A stretch of 6,295 nt of DNA, from contig JBBRMQ010000246.1 in assembly GCA_038230775.1 (NCBI GenBank), forward strand, positions 1 to 6,295. Direction: 5' to 3'. The DNA is from JBBRMQ01 sp038230775 (GTDB taxonomy: Bacteria; Acidobacteriota; Thermoanaerobaculia; Gp7-AA8). A program made the translations under genes and the position numbers. A model generated the notes under the pieces. The model worked only from the letters and a program-made list of their open reading frames with translations. It was not told the origin of the DNA and made no database searches. Shown here piece after piece: positions 1 through 4,981 of the stretch (positions within the stretch are counted from its first letter, which is position 1; every line of letters starts with the position of its first letter).

Positions 1-145
1 CGTACAGCACTTCGTCGACGCTCTCATTTCGGATTGCGCCGCTCCCTTCAATCACGCGCAGCGTCACGTTGACGCCGCGAAAGTGATTCCAGATTCGCAG
101 TTCGCCGTCGCGCACGGGCTCGCCGTCGCGGAGCGGCGCGAACAT
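1..145 (-). CDS. N-terminal fragment of an unidentified protein, possibly cupin
   Basis: An open frame starts at ATG (complement of 143-145) and runs 48 codons leftwards off the window without a stop, so only the N-terminus is present. A perfect AGGAGG ribosome binding site lies 4 nt upstream, which fixes the start. There is no signal peptide, so the product is probably cytoplasmic. The fragment is hydrophilic and then turns into beta-strand-like sequence (VNVTLRVIEG, then ESVDEVLY). That pattern, ending in DEVLY, resembles the first strands of cupin domains, where a metal-binding motif usually follows. The metal ligands would lie outside the window, so cupin is an inference and not an identification. 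The gene is divergent from the oxygenase/PLP operon and fewer than 50 bp away, so shared regulation and a related role are plausible. Confidence 0.7.
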   Translation of the reverse strand, partial: MFAPLRDGEPVRDGELRIWNHFRGVNVTLRVIEGSGAIRNESVDEVLY

Positions 146-149
146 GCAG

Positions 150-155
150 CCTCCT
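150..155 (-). promoter_or_regulatory. Strong Shine-Dalgarno site of the leftward gene
   Basis: The minus strand reads AGGAGG, then four bases, then ATG at 145. It is a full match to the anti-Shine-Dalgarno core, with slightly short spacing. It decides the start of the truncated leftward gene. The divergent oxygenase gene has no such site, so the two genes probably initiate translation differently. Confidence 0.75.
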
Positions 156-178
156 TCGAGTTCAACCGGCACGTTTGA

Positions 179-184
179 ATTATG
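179..184 (-). promoter_or_regulatory. -10 element for the leftward gene
   Basis: The minus strand reads CATAAT, five of six matches to TATAAT. Transcription would begin near 172 and give a leader of about 27 nt that contains the AGGAGG site. No good -35 hexamer is visible 16-18 bp upstream. It overlaps the rightward -10 candidate on the other strand. Confidence 0.45.
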
Positions 185-186
185 CT
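181..186 (+). promoter_or_regulatory. -10 element for the oxygenase operon, leaderless start
   Basis: TATGCT matches TATAAT at four of six positions, including the important first T, second A and last T. Counting 6 nt downstream puts transcription start at about 193, which is exactly the GTG used here as the oxygenase start. Neither possible start (TTG 175 or GTG 193) has a Shine-Dalgarno sequence, so a leaderless mRNA would explain both facts. The -35 region is poor (TTCAAC at 161-166 is too close, TTCGAG at 155-160 is distant). Confidence 0.4.
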
Positions 187-192
187 GACACC

Positions 193-1215
193 GTGCACTC
201 GAAGGAAGACGGCGTCCGCGCAGTCAATCAGGACTTCATCCGCTACGAGCAGGTGAAGAAGAGTCAGGAGTATCACCTGGCCGAGACCGCGGACGAACCG
301 TTCGACGACGATTTCGAGGTTCGCGTCTGCGACATGCGCAGCCCGTCGTTCGCCACCGATCTCGGCGACGCGCTGCGTGACATCGGCTTCGCCATTCTCG
401 AGGGCCACGGCGTCGATCCCTCGCTCTACGTCGAAGCCGAGCGCAGGATCGTCGAGTTGTTCGAGCGGCTCACGCTCGAAGAGAAGATGCGGTTCCGCGC
501 GCAGCGATTCGGGTCCGTCAATCAGGGCTACTTTCCGATCAAAGAGACCAGCAACATGCATCCCGATCTCGTAGAGGGGTGGGTGTTTTGCCGGCGCGCA
601 TTCGAGCGGCAGCAGGAGTTCTGGCCGCAGATCGACGACGCGGAGTTCTTTGGCCGGATCGCGCAGGCGCACGAGAAGCTCATCCTCCCCGTCATGCAGG
701 CCATGCTCTCGTCCCTCGGCTGCGATCCGCATCTGTACGACGCGAGGCTGACGGGCACGAACTTCGGCCTGCGGCTGAACTATTACCCGCCGATGTCGGA
801 GCAGGATGAGCAGTCGGGCGCGGCGCGCCTGTTAGGCCACGAGGACATCGACATGTTCACGTTCCTTCCCGCTCCGCTCGTAGAAGGGCTGCAGGTTCTG
901 AATCGCCGCAACATGAAGTGGGTGCGGATCAACGCGCCGCGCGGCTCGATCATCCTGAATACCGGCGACTACATGCAGCGGATCACCAACGACGTCTTCC
1001 CGTCGACGACGCATCGCGTCAGCAAGCCGCGCGACCCTGCGATGCGACGTGAGACGCGCGTCTCGTTTCCCATGGCGGTCTATCTGTGGGAGGAGGAAAT
1101 GCTCGAGGTGCTGCCCTGCATCGACACGCCGAAGTACGAGCCGGTGAAGGCCATCAACTTCCACACCAGCATCACGAGCAAGTTCTACGGCGACGACTAC
1201 GCCGTCAAGGGATGA
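193..1215 (+). CDS. Fe(II)/2-oxoglutarate oxygenase, isopenicillin N synthase-like
   Basis: This is a cytoplasmic non-heme iron oxygenase of the isopenicillin N synthase/2OG dioxygenase superfamily; 340 residues fits the family. The N-terminal (DIOX_N-like) half contains GFAILEGHGV, with H72 in the typical 'GHG' turn. The core shows LNYYPP (N196-P200). The iron triad is H216-E-D218 and H274 (STTHRV), and R289-x-S291 is the usual 2-oxoglutarate carboxylate site, so the enzyme looks intact. The R-x-S pair favours 2-oxoglutarate use, although true isopenicillin N synthase also has it. The substrate is unknown. The start is uncertain: GTG 193 is chosen because a -10-like element lies just upstream, while an in-frame TTG at 175 would add six residues. 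Neither has a Shine-Dalgarno site. The stop overlaps the next start (ATGA), so it is coupled to the PLP enzyme, and both may act on one amino-acid-like compound. Confidence 0.9.
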   Translation: MHSKEDGVRAVNQDFIRYEQVKKSQEYHLAETADEPFDDDFEVRVCDMRSPSFATDLGDALRDIGFAILEGHGVDPSLYVEAERRIVELFERLTLEEKMRFRAQRFGSVNQGYFPIKETSNMHPDLVEGWVFCRRAFERQQEFWPQIDDAEFFGRIAQAHEKLILPVMQAMLSSLGCDPHLYDARLTGTNFGLRLNYYPPMSEQDEQSGAARLLGHEDIDMFTFLPAPLVEGLQVLNRRNMKWVRINAPRGSIILNTGDYMQRITNDVFPSTTHRVSKPRDPAMRRETRVSFPMAVYLWEEEMLEVLPCIDTPKYEPVKAINFHTSITSKFYGDDYAVKG

Positions 1216-2408
1216 GCGATCCCCTTCTCCGCTACCGCGATCGCTTTCCGATCCTCAAGCGCACGAAGTACCTCGTGTCGCATTCGCTCGGTGCGATGCC
1301 GGAAGCGACGCGCGACGCGCTCGAAGAGTACGCGGACCTCTGGGCGACGCGCGGTGTGCGGGCCTGGGGCGACAAGTGGTGGATGATGTCGGTCGAGATC
1401 GGCGACATCATCGCTCCGCTGATCGGCGCGCCGAAGGGCTCGGTCGTGATGTTGCCGAACGTCACCACCGCCGAAGCCGTAGTCCTCTCGTCGTTCGATT
1501 ACACCGGCCCGCGCAATCGAGTGGTGATCGTCGATGGCGAGTTTCCTTCCGTTCGCTACATCTACGACCGGCTGGCGCGGCGGCTCGGCGCGGAGATCGT
1601 CGACATCCCGCACGATGCGAGCGGTCTCGGCTTCGATCTCGACCGGCTGCTCGCGGCGATCGATGAGCGCACGCAGATCGTTCCCATCGCGCATGTCCTG
1701 TTCGAGTCCTCCTTCATGATCGACATCGAGCCGATCGCGAAACGCTGCCGCGAAGTCGGCGCCACACTGGTCCTCGATCTCTTCCAGTCGGCGGGGATCG
1801 CGCCGGCAGACGTGCAGGCCTGGGACGTTCCGATCGCGGTCGGAGGCGTTCTGAAGTGGCTTTGCGGCGGACCGGGCGGATCGTTTCTGTACGTGGACCC
1901 CGCGCTGCGGCCCAAACTGGAGCCGAGCTTCACGGGATGGATGGCGCACGCCAATCCGTTCGGCTTCGAGCCGCCGCCGATGCGCTTTCGCGACGACGCT
2001 CTTCGATTCGCGCTCGGAACGCCGCCGATTCCCGCGCTCTACGCGGCGCGTGAAGGCCCGAAGATCGTTGCGGAGGCGAACATTCACGCCATTCGCGAGA
2101 AGTCGCTGCGCCAGACGCAGCGCGTCATCGACCACGCCGACAAGCGCGGCTTCGAGTTGCGCACGCCGCGCCCCGCCGAACAGCGCGGCGGCTCCGTATC
2201 GATGCGCATTCCTAACGCGCGTGAGGTCGCGCTCGAGCTCAATGCGGAGGATATCGTGTGCGACTTCCGCCCGCACTCGGGAGTCCGGTTCTCGCCGCAC
2301 TTCTACACGACGGACGACGAGATCGATGCCGCGTTCGACGTCGTGGACGACATTCTTCGCAGCGGCCGCTGGCAACGCCAGCAGGCCCGCCAGACGATCG
2401 TCACGTGA
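1212..2408 (+). CDS. Kynureninase-like PLP enzyme (class V aminotransferase fold)
   Basis: This is a cytoplasmic fold-type I PLP enzyme of 398 residues, close to bacterial kynureninase in length. Landmarks in order are SHSLGAMP (23-30), the position of kynureninase 'GNSLG'; a DKWW and IGDIIAPLIGA stretch; VDGEFPS; VLDLFQSAG, with D189 the likely partner of the PLP ring nitrogen; GGVLKWLCGGPGG, with K215 the likely Schiff-base lysine; GWMAHANP (W243); and an FALGTPPI stretch. This order matches kynureninase better than cysteine desulfurase or isopenicillin N epimerase. Kynureninases typically have 'DLAHSAG' and 'TYKYL' where this protein has DLFQSAG and VLKWL, so a His is replaced by Gln192 and a Tyr by Leu214. 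That points to altered substrate or chemistry (inference from remembered family sequences). The ATG overlaps the oxygenase stop and its 3' end overlaps the next gene, so it is the middle gene of an operon. Confidence 0.88.
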   Translation: MSDPLLRYRDRFPILKRTKYLVSHSLGAMPEATRDALEEYADLWATRGVRAWGDKWWMMSVEIGDIIAPLIGAPKGSVVMLPNVTTAEAVVLSSFDYTGPRNRVVIVDGEFPSVRYIYDRLARRLGAEIVDIPHDASGLGFDLDRLLAAIDERTQIVPIAHVLFESSFMIDIEPIAKRCREVGATLVLDLFQSAGIAPADVQAWDVPIAVGGVLKWLCGGPGGSFLYVDPALRPKLEPSFTGWMAHANPFGFEPPPMRFRDDALRFALGTPPIPALYAAREGPKIVAEANIHAIREKSLRQTQRVIDHADKRGFELRTPRPAEQRGGSVSMRIPNAREVALELNAEDIVCDFRPHSGVRFSPHFYTTDDEIDAAFDVVDDILRSGRWQRQQARQTIVT

Positions 2409-2608
2409 GCCTCTTCCTCGGGCTGATCTTCGGCGCGGTGGGGACGGTCTACTTCATTTGGGGGAAGAAGCAGCACGATGCGCTCTTCCTCGCCGTCGGA
2501 GTGGCGCTTGCCATCTATCCCTATTTCTTCGACAACGTCTGGCTGGTGCTGCTGATCGGCGCCGTGCTGTCAGCGATTCCGGTGGCGAGGTCGAAGGGGT
2601 GGTTTTGA
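2405..2608 (+). CDS. Small membrane protein, three hydrophobic segments
   Basis: This is a 67-residue hydrophobic protein starting at GTG, whose last two bases belong to the TGA of the PLP gene (GTGA overlap). The reading frame continues upstream, but only this start makes a sensible membrane protein. Predicted membrane segments are at about residues 2-18, 27-43 and 46-61, separated by a GKKQHD turn and a short DN turn, with a basic tail (R62, K64). It resembles widespread uncharacterised small inner-membrane proteins with a YPYF motif (residues 38-41 here). I know no function for them. Translational coupling suggests co-production with the two enzymes, but it may be a housekeeping protein that simply shares the transcript. 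No metal site, lipobox or transporter motif is visible. Confidence 0.75.
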   Translation: MSLFLGLIFGAVGTVYFIWGKKQHDALFLAVGVALAIYPYFFDNVWLVLLIGAVLSAIPVARSKGWF

Positions 2609-2610
2609 AC

Positions 2611-2619
2611 TGATACGAT
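2611..2619 (+). promoter_or_regulatory. Extended -10 promoter of the DUF4142 gene
   Basis: TGATACGAT fits the extended -10 pattern TGn followed by a TATAAT-like hexamer (TACGAT, four of six). It lies directly after the stop of the small membrane gene. Transcription would start at about 2626-2629, at or within three bases of the ATG. That agrees with the absence of a Shine-Dalgarno sequence and implies a leaderless or almost leaderless mRNA. No convincing -35 is seen, as is common for extended -10 promoters. Confidence 0.5.
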
Positions 2620-2628
2620 TGGTCCATC

Positions 2629-3162
2629 ATGCGTTCACGTTCGGTCATCACGATTGTCTGTACCACCGTTCTCGCCGCCTGTGTCCACATCAACAACGAC
2701 AAGCCGATCTTCGGCGACTCCGAGGTTGCGATGGTGATGCGGGTCGCCAACCTCGGTGAAGTCCGCGAGGGCGAGGTTGCCCGCGAGAAAGCCGCGGATG
2801 CTTCGGTGCGCGAGTTCGCCACGATGATGGTGACCGAACACTCGGCCGCGAACAGCAAAGCCGAATCGGAGCTTTCGAAAGCGGAGATCGTTTCGGCCGA
2901 TTCAACGCTGAGCAGGCAACTCGATGCGGAGTCCGGCACCGCGACGGAGAACCTTCGCACCCTGACTGGACGCAACTTCGATCGCGCGTACATGCAGCGA
3001 CAGATTCAGGTCCATCAGAACGTGCTCAATCTGATCGACTCGAAGCTGCTGCCGGTGGTGAGGAAGAAAATCGTCAAGGAGCAACTGAACGCGATGCGCA
3101 CCGCGGTGCAGCAGCATCTGACCCGCGCGCAGCAGACCGCAGCGGCGATCCCGGCGAACTAG
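2629..3162 (+). CDS. DUF4142-type lipoprotein
   Basis: This is a 177-residue envelope protein. The N-terminus has two arginines, a hydrophobic stretch and a lipobox (VLAAC, residues 14-18), so C18 is probably lipidated. The residue after Cys is Val, which does not suggest inner-membrane retention. The mature part is almost all helical and resembles DUF4142, a ferritin-like four-helix-bundle family. Typical features are the SEVAMVMRVANLGEVREG helix (31-48), the VREFATMMVTEH segment (60-71), and a C-terminal helix with QQHL and RAQQ. No biochemical role is established for DUF4142, though members often occur in envelope-stress or outer-membrane contexts. The gene appears to have its own promoter with no leader and is probably separate from the enzyme operon 20 bp upstream. 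A palindromic repeat follows it. Confidence 0.85.
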   Translation: MRSRSVITIVCTTVLAACVHINNDKPIFGDSEVAMVMRVANLGEVREGEVAREKAADASVREFATMMVTEHSAANSKAESELSKAEIVSADSTLSRQLDAESGTATENLRTLTGRNFDRAYMQRQIQVHQNVLNLIDSKLLPVVRKKIVKEQLNAMRTAVQQHLTRAQQTAAAIPAN

Positions 3163-3180
3163 TTCGCGGTGACGTTGTGA

Positions 3181-3255
3181 TCTGGAGTGCGGCGGCCGTG
3201 CCGCCGCTCTCTTCCACATTTTGCGAAGAGCGGTGACAGGCCACCGCACTCCAGA
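3181..3255. repeat. REP-like palindromic intergenic repeat
   Basis: This 75-bp imperfect palindrome fills most of the 116-bp gap between the DUF4142 gene and gluQ. Its ends are perfect 12-bp inverted repeats (TCTGGAGTGCGG at 3181-3192 and its complement at 3244-3255). Inside are a perfect 8-bp hairpin with a 3-nt loop (GCGGCGGC at 3189-3196 with GCCGCCGC at 3200-3207), a 6-bp hairpin (GCGGTG at 3230-3235 with CACCGC at 3242-3247), and a central 6-bp pair (CTCTTC at 3209-3214 with GAAGAG at 3225-3230). It can form one long hairpin or a cloverleaf. It carries no gene. As RNA it could terminate or stabilise the upstream transcript, though no proper U-tract follows. I recall similar 'CTGGAGTGCGG' elements dispersed in soil bacterial genomes, but cannot confirm copies here. 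Confidence 0.75.
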
Positions 3256-3278
3256 CCGCCGCTCGACATCGAACCAGG

Positions 3279-4172
3279 ATGAGCATTACCGGCCGCTTCG
3301 CCCCATCGCCCACAGGCTCGCTTCACTTCGGCAGCCTCGTCGCCGCCGTCGGGTCGTGGCTTTTCGCGCGCGCCGCGCGCGGGCGATGGCTGGTGCGGAT
3401 CGAGGATCTCGACACCGCGCGCGTCGTCGCTGGTTCGGCAGAAGAGATTCTCGCCGCCTTGCGACTCTACGGCCTGAAGTGGGACGGCGATGTCGTCCTG
3501 CAGGCGACGAGAACGCGTTTGTACGAAGAAGCGCTCGCGACGCTGAGCGCGAAAGGCCTGACCTACGAGTGCGCGTGTTCACGCGCCGACGTGCAGCGCG
3601 CGGCTTCCGCGCAATATGAGGAGGAGCTCGTGTATCCGGGAACATGCCGCGACGGGCTGAATGGACGGGTCGCGCGGTCGATTCGTTTTCGGGCGTCTGA
3701 AGAGCCAATTTTCTTCGACGACCTCATCCGTGGTCCGATCGAACAGACGACCGGCGGGGACTTCGTCATCAAGCGTGCGGACGGCGCATGGGCGTATCAG
3801 CTCGCGGTGGTGGTGGACGATGCGGATCAGGGCATCAACCAGGTTGTTCGCGGCGGCGACCTCCTCGGGTCAACCGCGCGCCAAATCGCACTGCAGTCAG
3901 CACTTGGCTTCTCAAGCCCGCAGTACGCCCACCTGCCGCTGGTCGTCGGCGCCGACGGGATGAAGCTGGGAAAACGCGAGGGAGCATTGTCCCTTCCGGC
4001 GCTCGATCCTCCGCGTGTCCGAGACACACTTCGCGACGCTCTCATGGCCCTCGGAATCGACGCAGAGGGGGAGCAGCCGCGCGAGATTCTCGACTCCGCT
4101 CTCGAACTATTCGCCCGGTCGCGTTTGACCGCGCGCACGACCGTAGTCCACAATCCGGCAAAACGGTTGTAA
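3279..4172 (+). CDS. gluQ: Glutamyl-Q tRNA(Asp) synthetase (GluQ-RS)
   Basis: GluQ-RS is a cytoplasmic, truncated paralogue of glutamyl-tRNA synthetase. It activates glutamate without tRNA and attaches it to queuosine at position 34 of tRNA-Asp. At 297 residues it has the catalytic domain only, with no anticodon-binding domain, as expected. RFAPSPTGSLHFGSL (6-20) contains the class I 'HIGH' variant (H16-S19), and RIEDLD follows. C98-x-C100 with Y119 and C123 (YPGTC) matches the zinc site of this family. DDADQGINQVVRGGDLL is a typical core motif, and KLGKR (229-233) is the 'KMSKS' equivalent. The start at ATG 3279 gives the normal N-terminus; the ribosome binding site is weak (CCAGG directly before ATG). 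The SWIB gene follows after 13 bp. Its presence implies that the cell makes or salvages queuosine. Confidence 0.95.
   Translation: MSITGRFAPSPTGSLHFGSLVAAVGSWLFARAARGRWLVRIEDLDTARVVAGSAEEILAALRLYGLKWDGDVVLQATRTRLYEEALATLSAKGLTYECACSRADVQRAASAQYEEELVYPGTCRDGLNGRVARSIRFRASEEPIFFDDLIRGPIEQTTGGDFVIKRADGAWAYQLAVVVDDADQGINQVVRGGDLLGSTARQIALQSALGFSSPQYAHLPLVVGADGMKLGKREGALSLPALDPPRVRDTLRDALMALGIDAEGEQPREILDSALELFARSRLTARTTVVHNPAKRL
4125..4154 (+). promoter_or_regulatory. Possible promoter of the SWIB gene inside gluQ
   Basis: TTGACC (4125-4130, five of six to TTGACA) is followed after 18 bp by CACAAT (4149-4154, four of six to TATAAT). The start would be near 4161, giving a roughly 25-nt leader that contains the AAGGAAGGA ribosome binding site of the SWIB gene. 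The site lies in the last codons of gluQ and may also be a chance match, so the SWIB gene may be transcribed both from here and by read-through. Confidence 0.4.
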
Positions 4173-4185
4173 AGGAAGGAAACGA

Positions 4186-4476
4186 ATGGCGACTGCGAAA
4201 AAAGGATCTGGTGCTAAGGGTGGCGGCAAGGGCCTCGCTGCAGAGGTTCAGCCGAGTGCCGATCTCTCAGCGGTTGTCGGCAGCAAGCCGATTCCGCGCA
4301 GCGAAGTGACCAAGAAGGTTTGGGACTACATCAAAGCCAATGGTCTGCAGGACCAGACGAACAAGCGCATGATCAACGCGGACGACAACCTGAAGAAGAT
4401 CTTCGGCGGGAAGAAGCAGGTGTCCATGTTCGAGATGACGGCGCTGGTCAACAAGCACCTCACCGCAATCAAGTAA
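4186..4476 (+). CDS. Stand-alone SWIB/MDM2-domain protein
   Basis: This is a 96-residue basic protein. Residues 1-16 are a Lys/Gly/Ala-rich flexible tail (KKGSGAKGGGKG), and roughly residues 20-95 form one SWIB/MDM2-type domain. Diagnostic segments are the KPIPRSEVTKKVWDYIKANG helix, then the QDQTNKRMINADDNLKKIFG stretch, then VSMFEMTALVNKHL at the end. In eukaryotes the fold occurs in SWI/SNF subunits and MDM2. In bacteria it occurs alone or fused to topoisomerase I in chlamydiae. A role in chromatin or DNA binding is inferred from fold and charge and is not proven. The start is firm: AAGGAAGGA lies 5 nt before the ATG. It is 13 bp after gluQ, but tRNA modification gives no obvious functional link. 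A hairpin immediately follows the stop. Confidence 0.92.
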   Translation: MATAKKGSGAKGGGKGLAAEVQPSADLSAVVGSKPIPRSEVTKKVWDYIKANGLQDQTNKRMINADDNLKKIFGGKKQVSMFEMTALVNKHLTAIK

Positions 4477-4481
4477 GGTTC

Positions 4482-4517
4482 GTCGGGTTGTCGCGCCTCC
4501 TCTGCCGGCAACCCGAC
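4482..4517 (+). terminator. Hairpin after the SWIB gene, possible terminator
   Basis: A 12-bp stem (4482-4493 with 4506-4517, one G-U pair) encloses a 12-nt loop and starts 5 bp after the SWIB stop. The following AGCTTCTCTT is pyrimidine-rich but is not a true T-run, so termination may be partial or factor-dependent. The ATG of the next gene is only 11 nt after the stem, so the hairpin could also influence translation of that gene. Confidence 0.5.
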
Positions 4518-4528
4518 AGCTTCTCTTC

Positions 4529-4981
4529 ATGAAGCGTCTACTCGTTGTCGCCGTGTATCTGCTCGCGGCCTGCGCGACGAGCCACGTCTCGTCTGAATTC
4601 GAATCGGGCGATGCGGAGAACGCGATCCGGACGGCCAACTCGGCGTTCATGACCAACATCCGGTCGGGCAACATTGAAGCCCTCGTGAATGACTATTACG
4701 CCGAAGATGCGGTCGTGATGCCGCAGAATGCGCCGGCGTTTCGCGGACGCGACAGCATCAAGCAACTCTTCACGGGGCTGAGTGCCGGCGGCGGCGTCGA
4801 CGTCACGCTGACGACCGACACCGTCACGCAGTCCTGCGACATGGCGACGGAAGTCGGACGCTACGACCTGCGGCACGGCGCGACGCACGAGTCAGGCAAG
4901 TACCTCGTGGTGTGGAAGAAGACGAACGGGCGTTGGCGCGCGATCGCGGACAGCTTCAGCGCGAACGGTTCGCCTCAGTAA
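4529..4981 (+). CDS. NTF2-like (SnoaL/DUF4440 type) lipoprotein
   Basis: This is a 150-residue secreted protein. MKRLLVVAVYLLAAC is a classic short lipoprotein signal with the lipobox LAAC, so C15 is probably lipidated and the domain sits on the outer envelope or in the periplasm. From about residue 28 an NTF2-like cone fold is recognisable. A first helix is followed by AFMTNIRSGNIEALVNDYY, AEDAVVMPQNAP, the FRGRDSIKQLF helix, and late strands ending in GKYLVVWKKTNGRWRAIAD. The pattern matches the DUF4440/SgcJ-EcaC group, whose members bind small ligands or are enzymes. No catalytic residues can be assigned. There is no Shine-Dalgarno site before the ATG, and a hairpin lies just upstream, so expression may depend on read-through from the SWIB gene. 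The 3' end overlaps the convergent VirJ-like gene by 26 bp. Confidence 0.87.
   Translation: MKRLLVVAVYLLAACATSHVSSEFESGDAENAIRTANSAFMTNIRSGNIEALVNDYYAEDAVVMPQNAPAFRGRDSIKQLFTGLSAGGGVDVTLTTDTVTQSCDMATEVGRYDLRHGATHESGKYLVVWKKTNGRWRAIADSFSANGSPQ

Noticed and set aside
64..732. Minus-strand open frame of 222 codons opposite the oxygenase start
   Set aside because: It spans the divergent promoter and is antisense to well-supported oxygenase motifs. The real leftward gene begins at 145 in another frame with a strong ribosome binding site.
1086..1211. Upstream extension of the PLP gene into the oxygenase
   Set aside because: The added 42 residues are out-of-frame oxygenase sequence. ATG 1212 gives the normal family N-terminus and a typical ATGA overlap.
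1197..2375. Long open frame (392 codons) on the minus strand opposite the PLP gene
   Set aside because: Its translation is rich in Arg/Ala/Asp with no domain or hydrophobic core. It is the expected shadow of a GC-rich gene whose plus-strand product is clearly a PLP enzyme.
193..2408. Beta-lactam (cephalosporin-type) biosynthesis cluster, suggested by an IPNS-like gene beside a CefD-fold gene
   Set aside because: There is no ACV synthetase or expandase in view, the PLP enzyme resembles kynureninase more than isopenicillin N epimerase, and IPNS-like annotation covers many unrelated oxygenases.
2050..2613. Plus-strand open frame of 187 codons overlapping the PLP gene end, small membrane gene and DUF4142 promoter
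   Set aside because: Composition is Arg/Ser/Ala-rich low-complexity typical of a shifted frame. It conflicts with two better supported genes.
3189..3214. Rho-independent terminator of the DUF4142 gene at the inner GC hairpin
   Set aside because: The stem is strong but is followed by TCTCTTCC with no T-run, and it forms part of a larger symmetric repeat, which explains it better.
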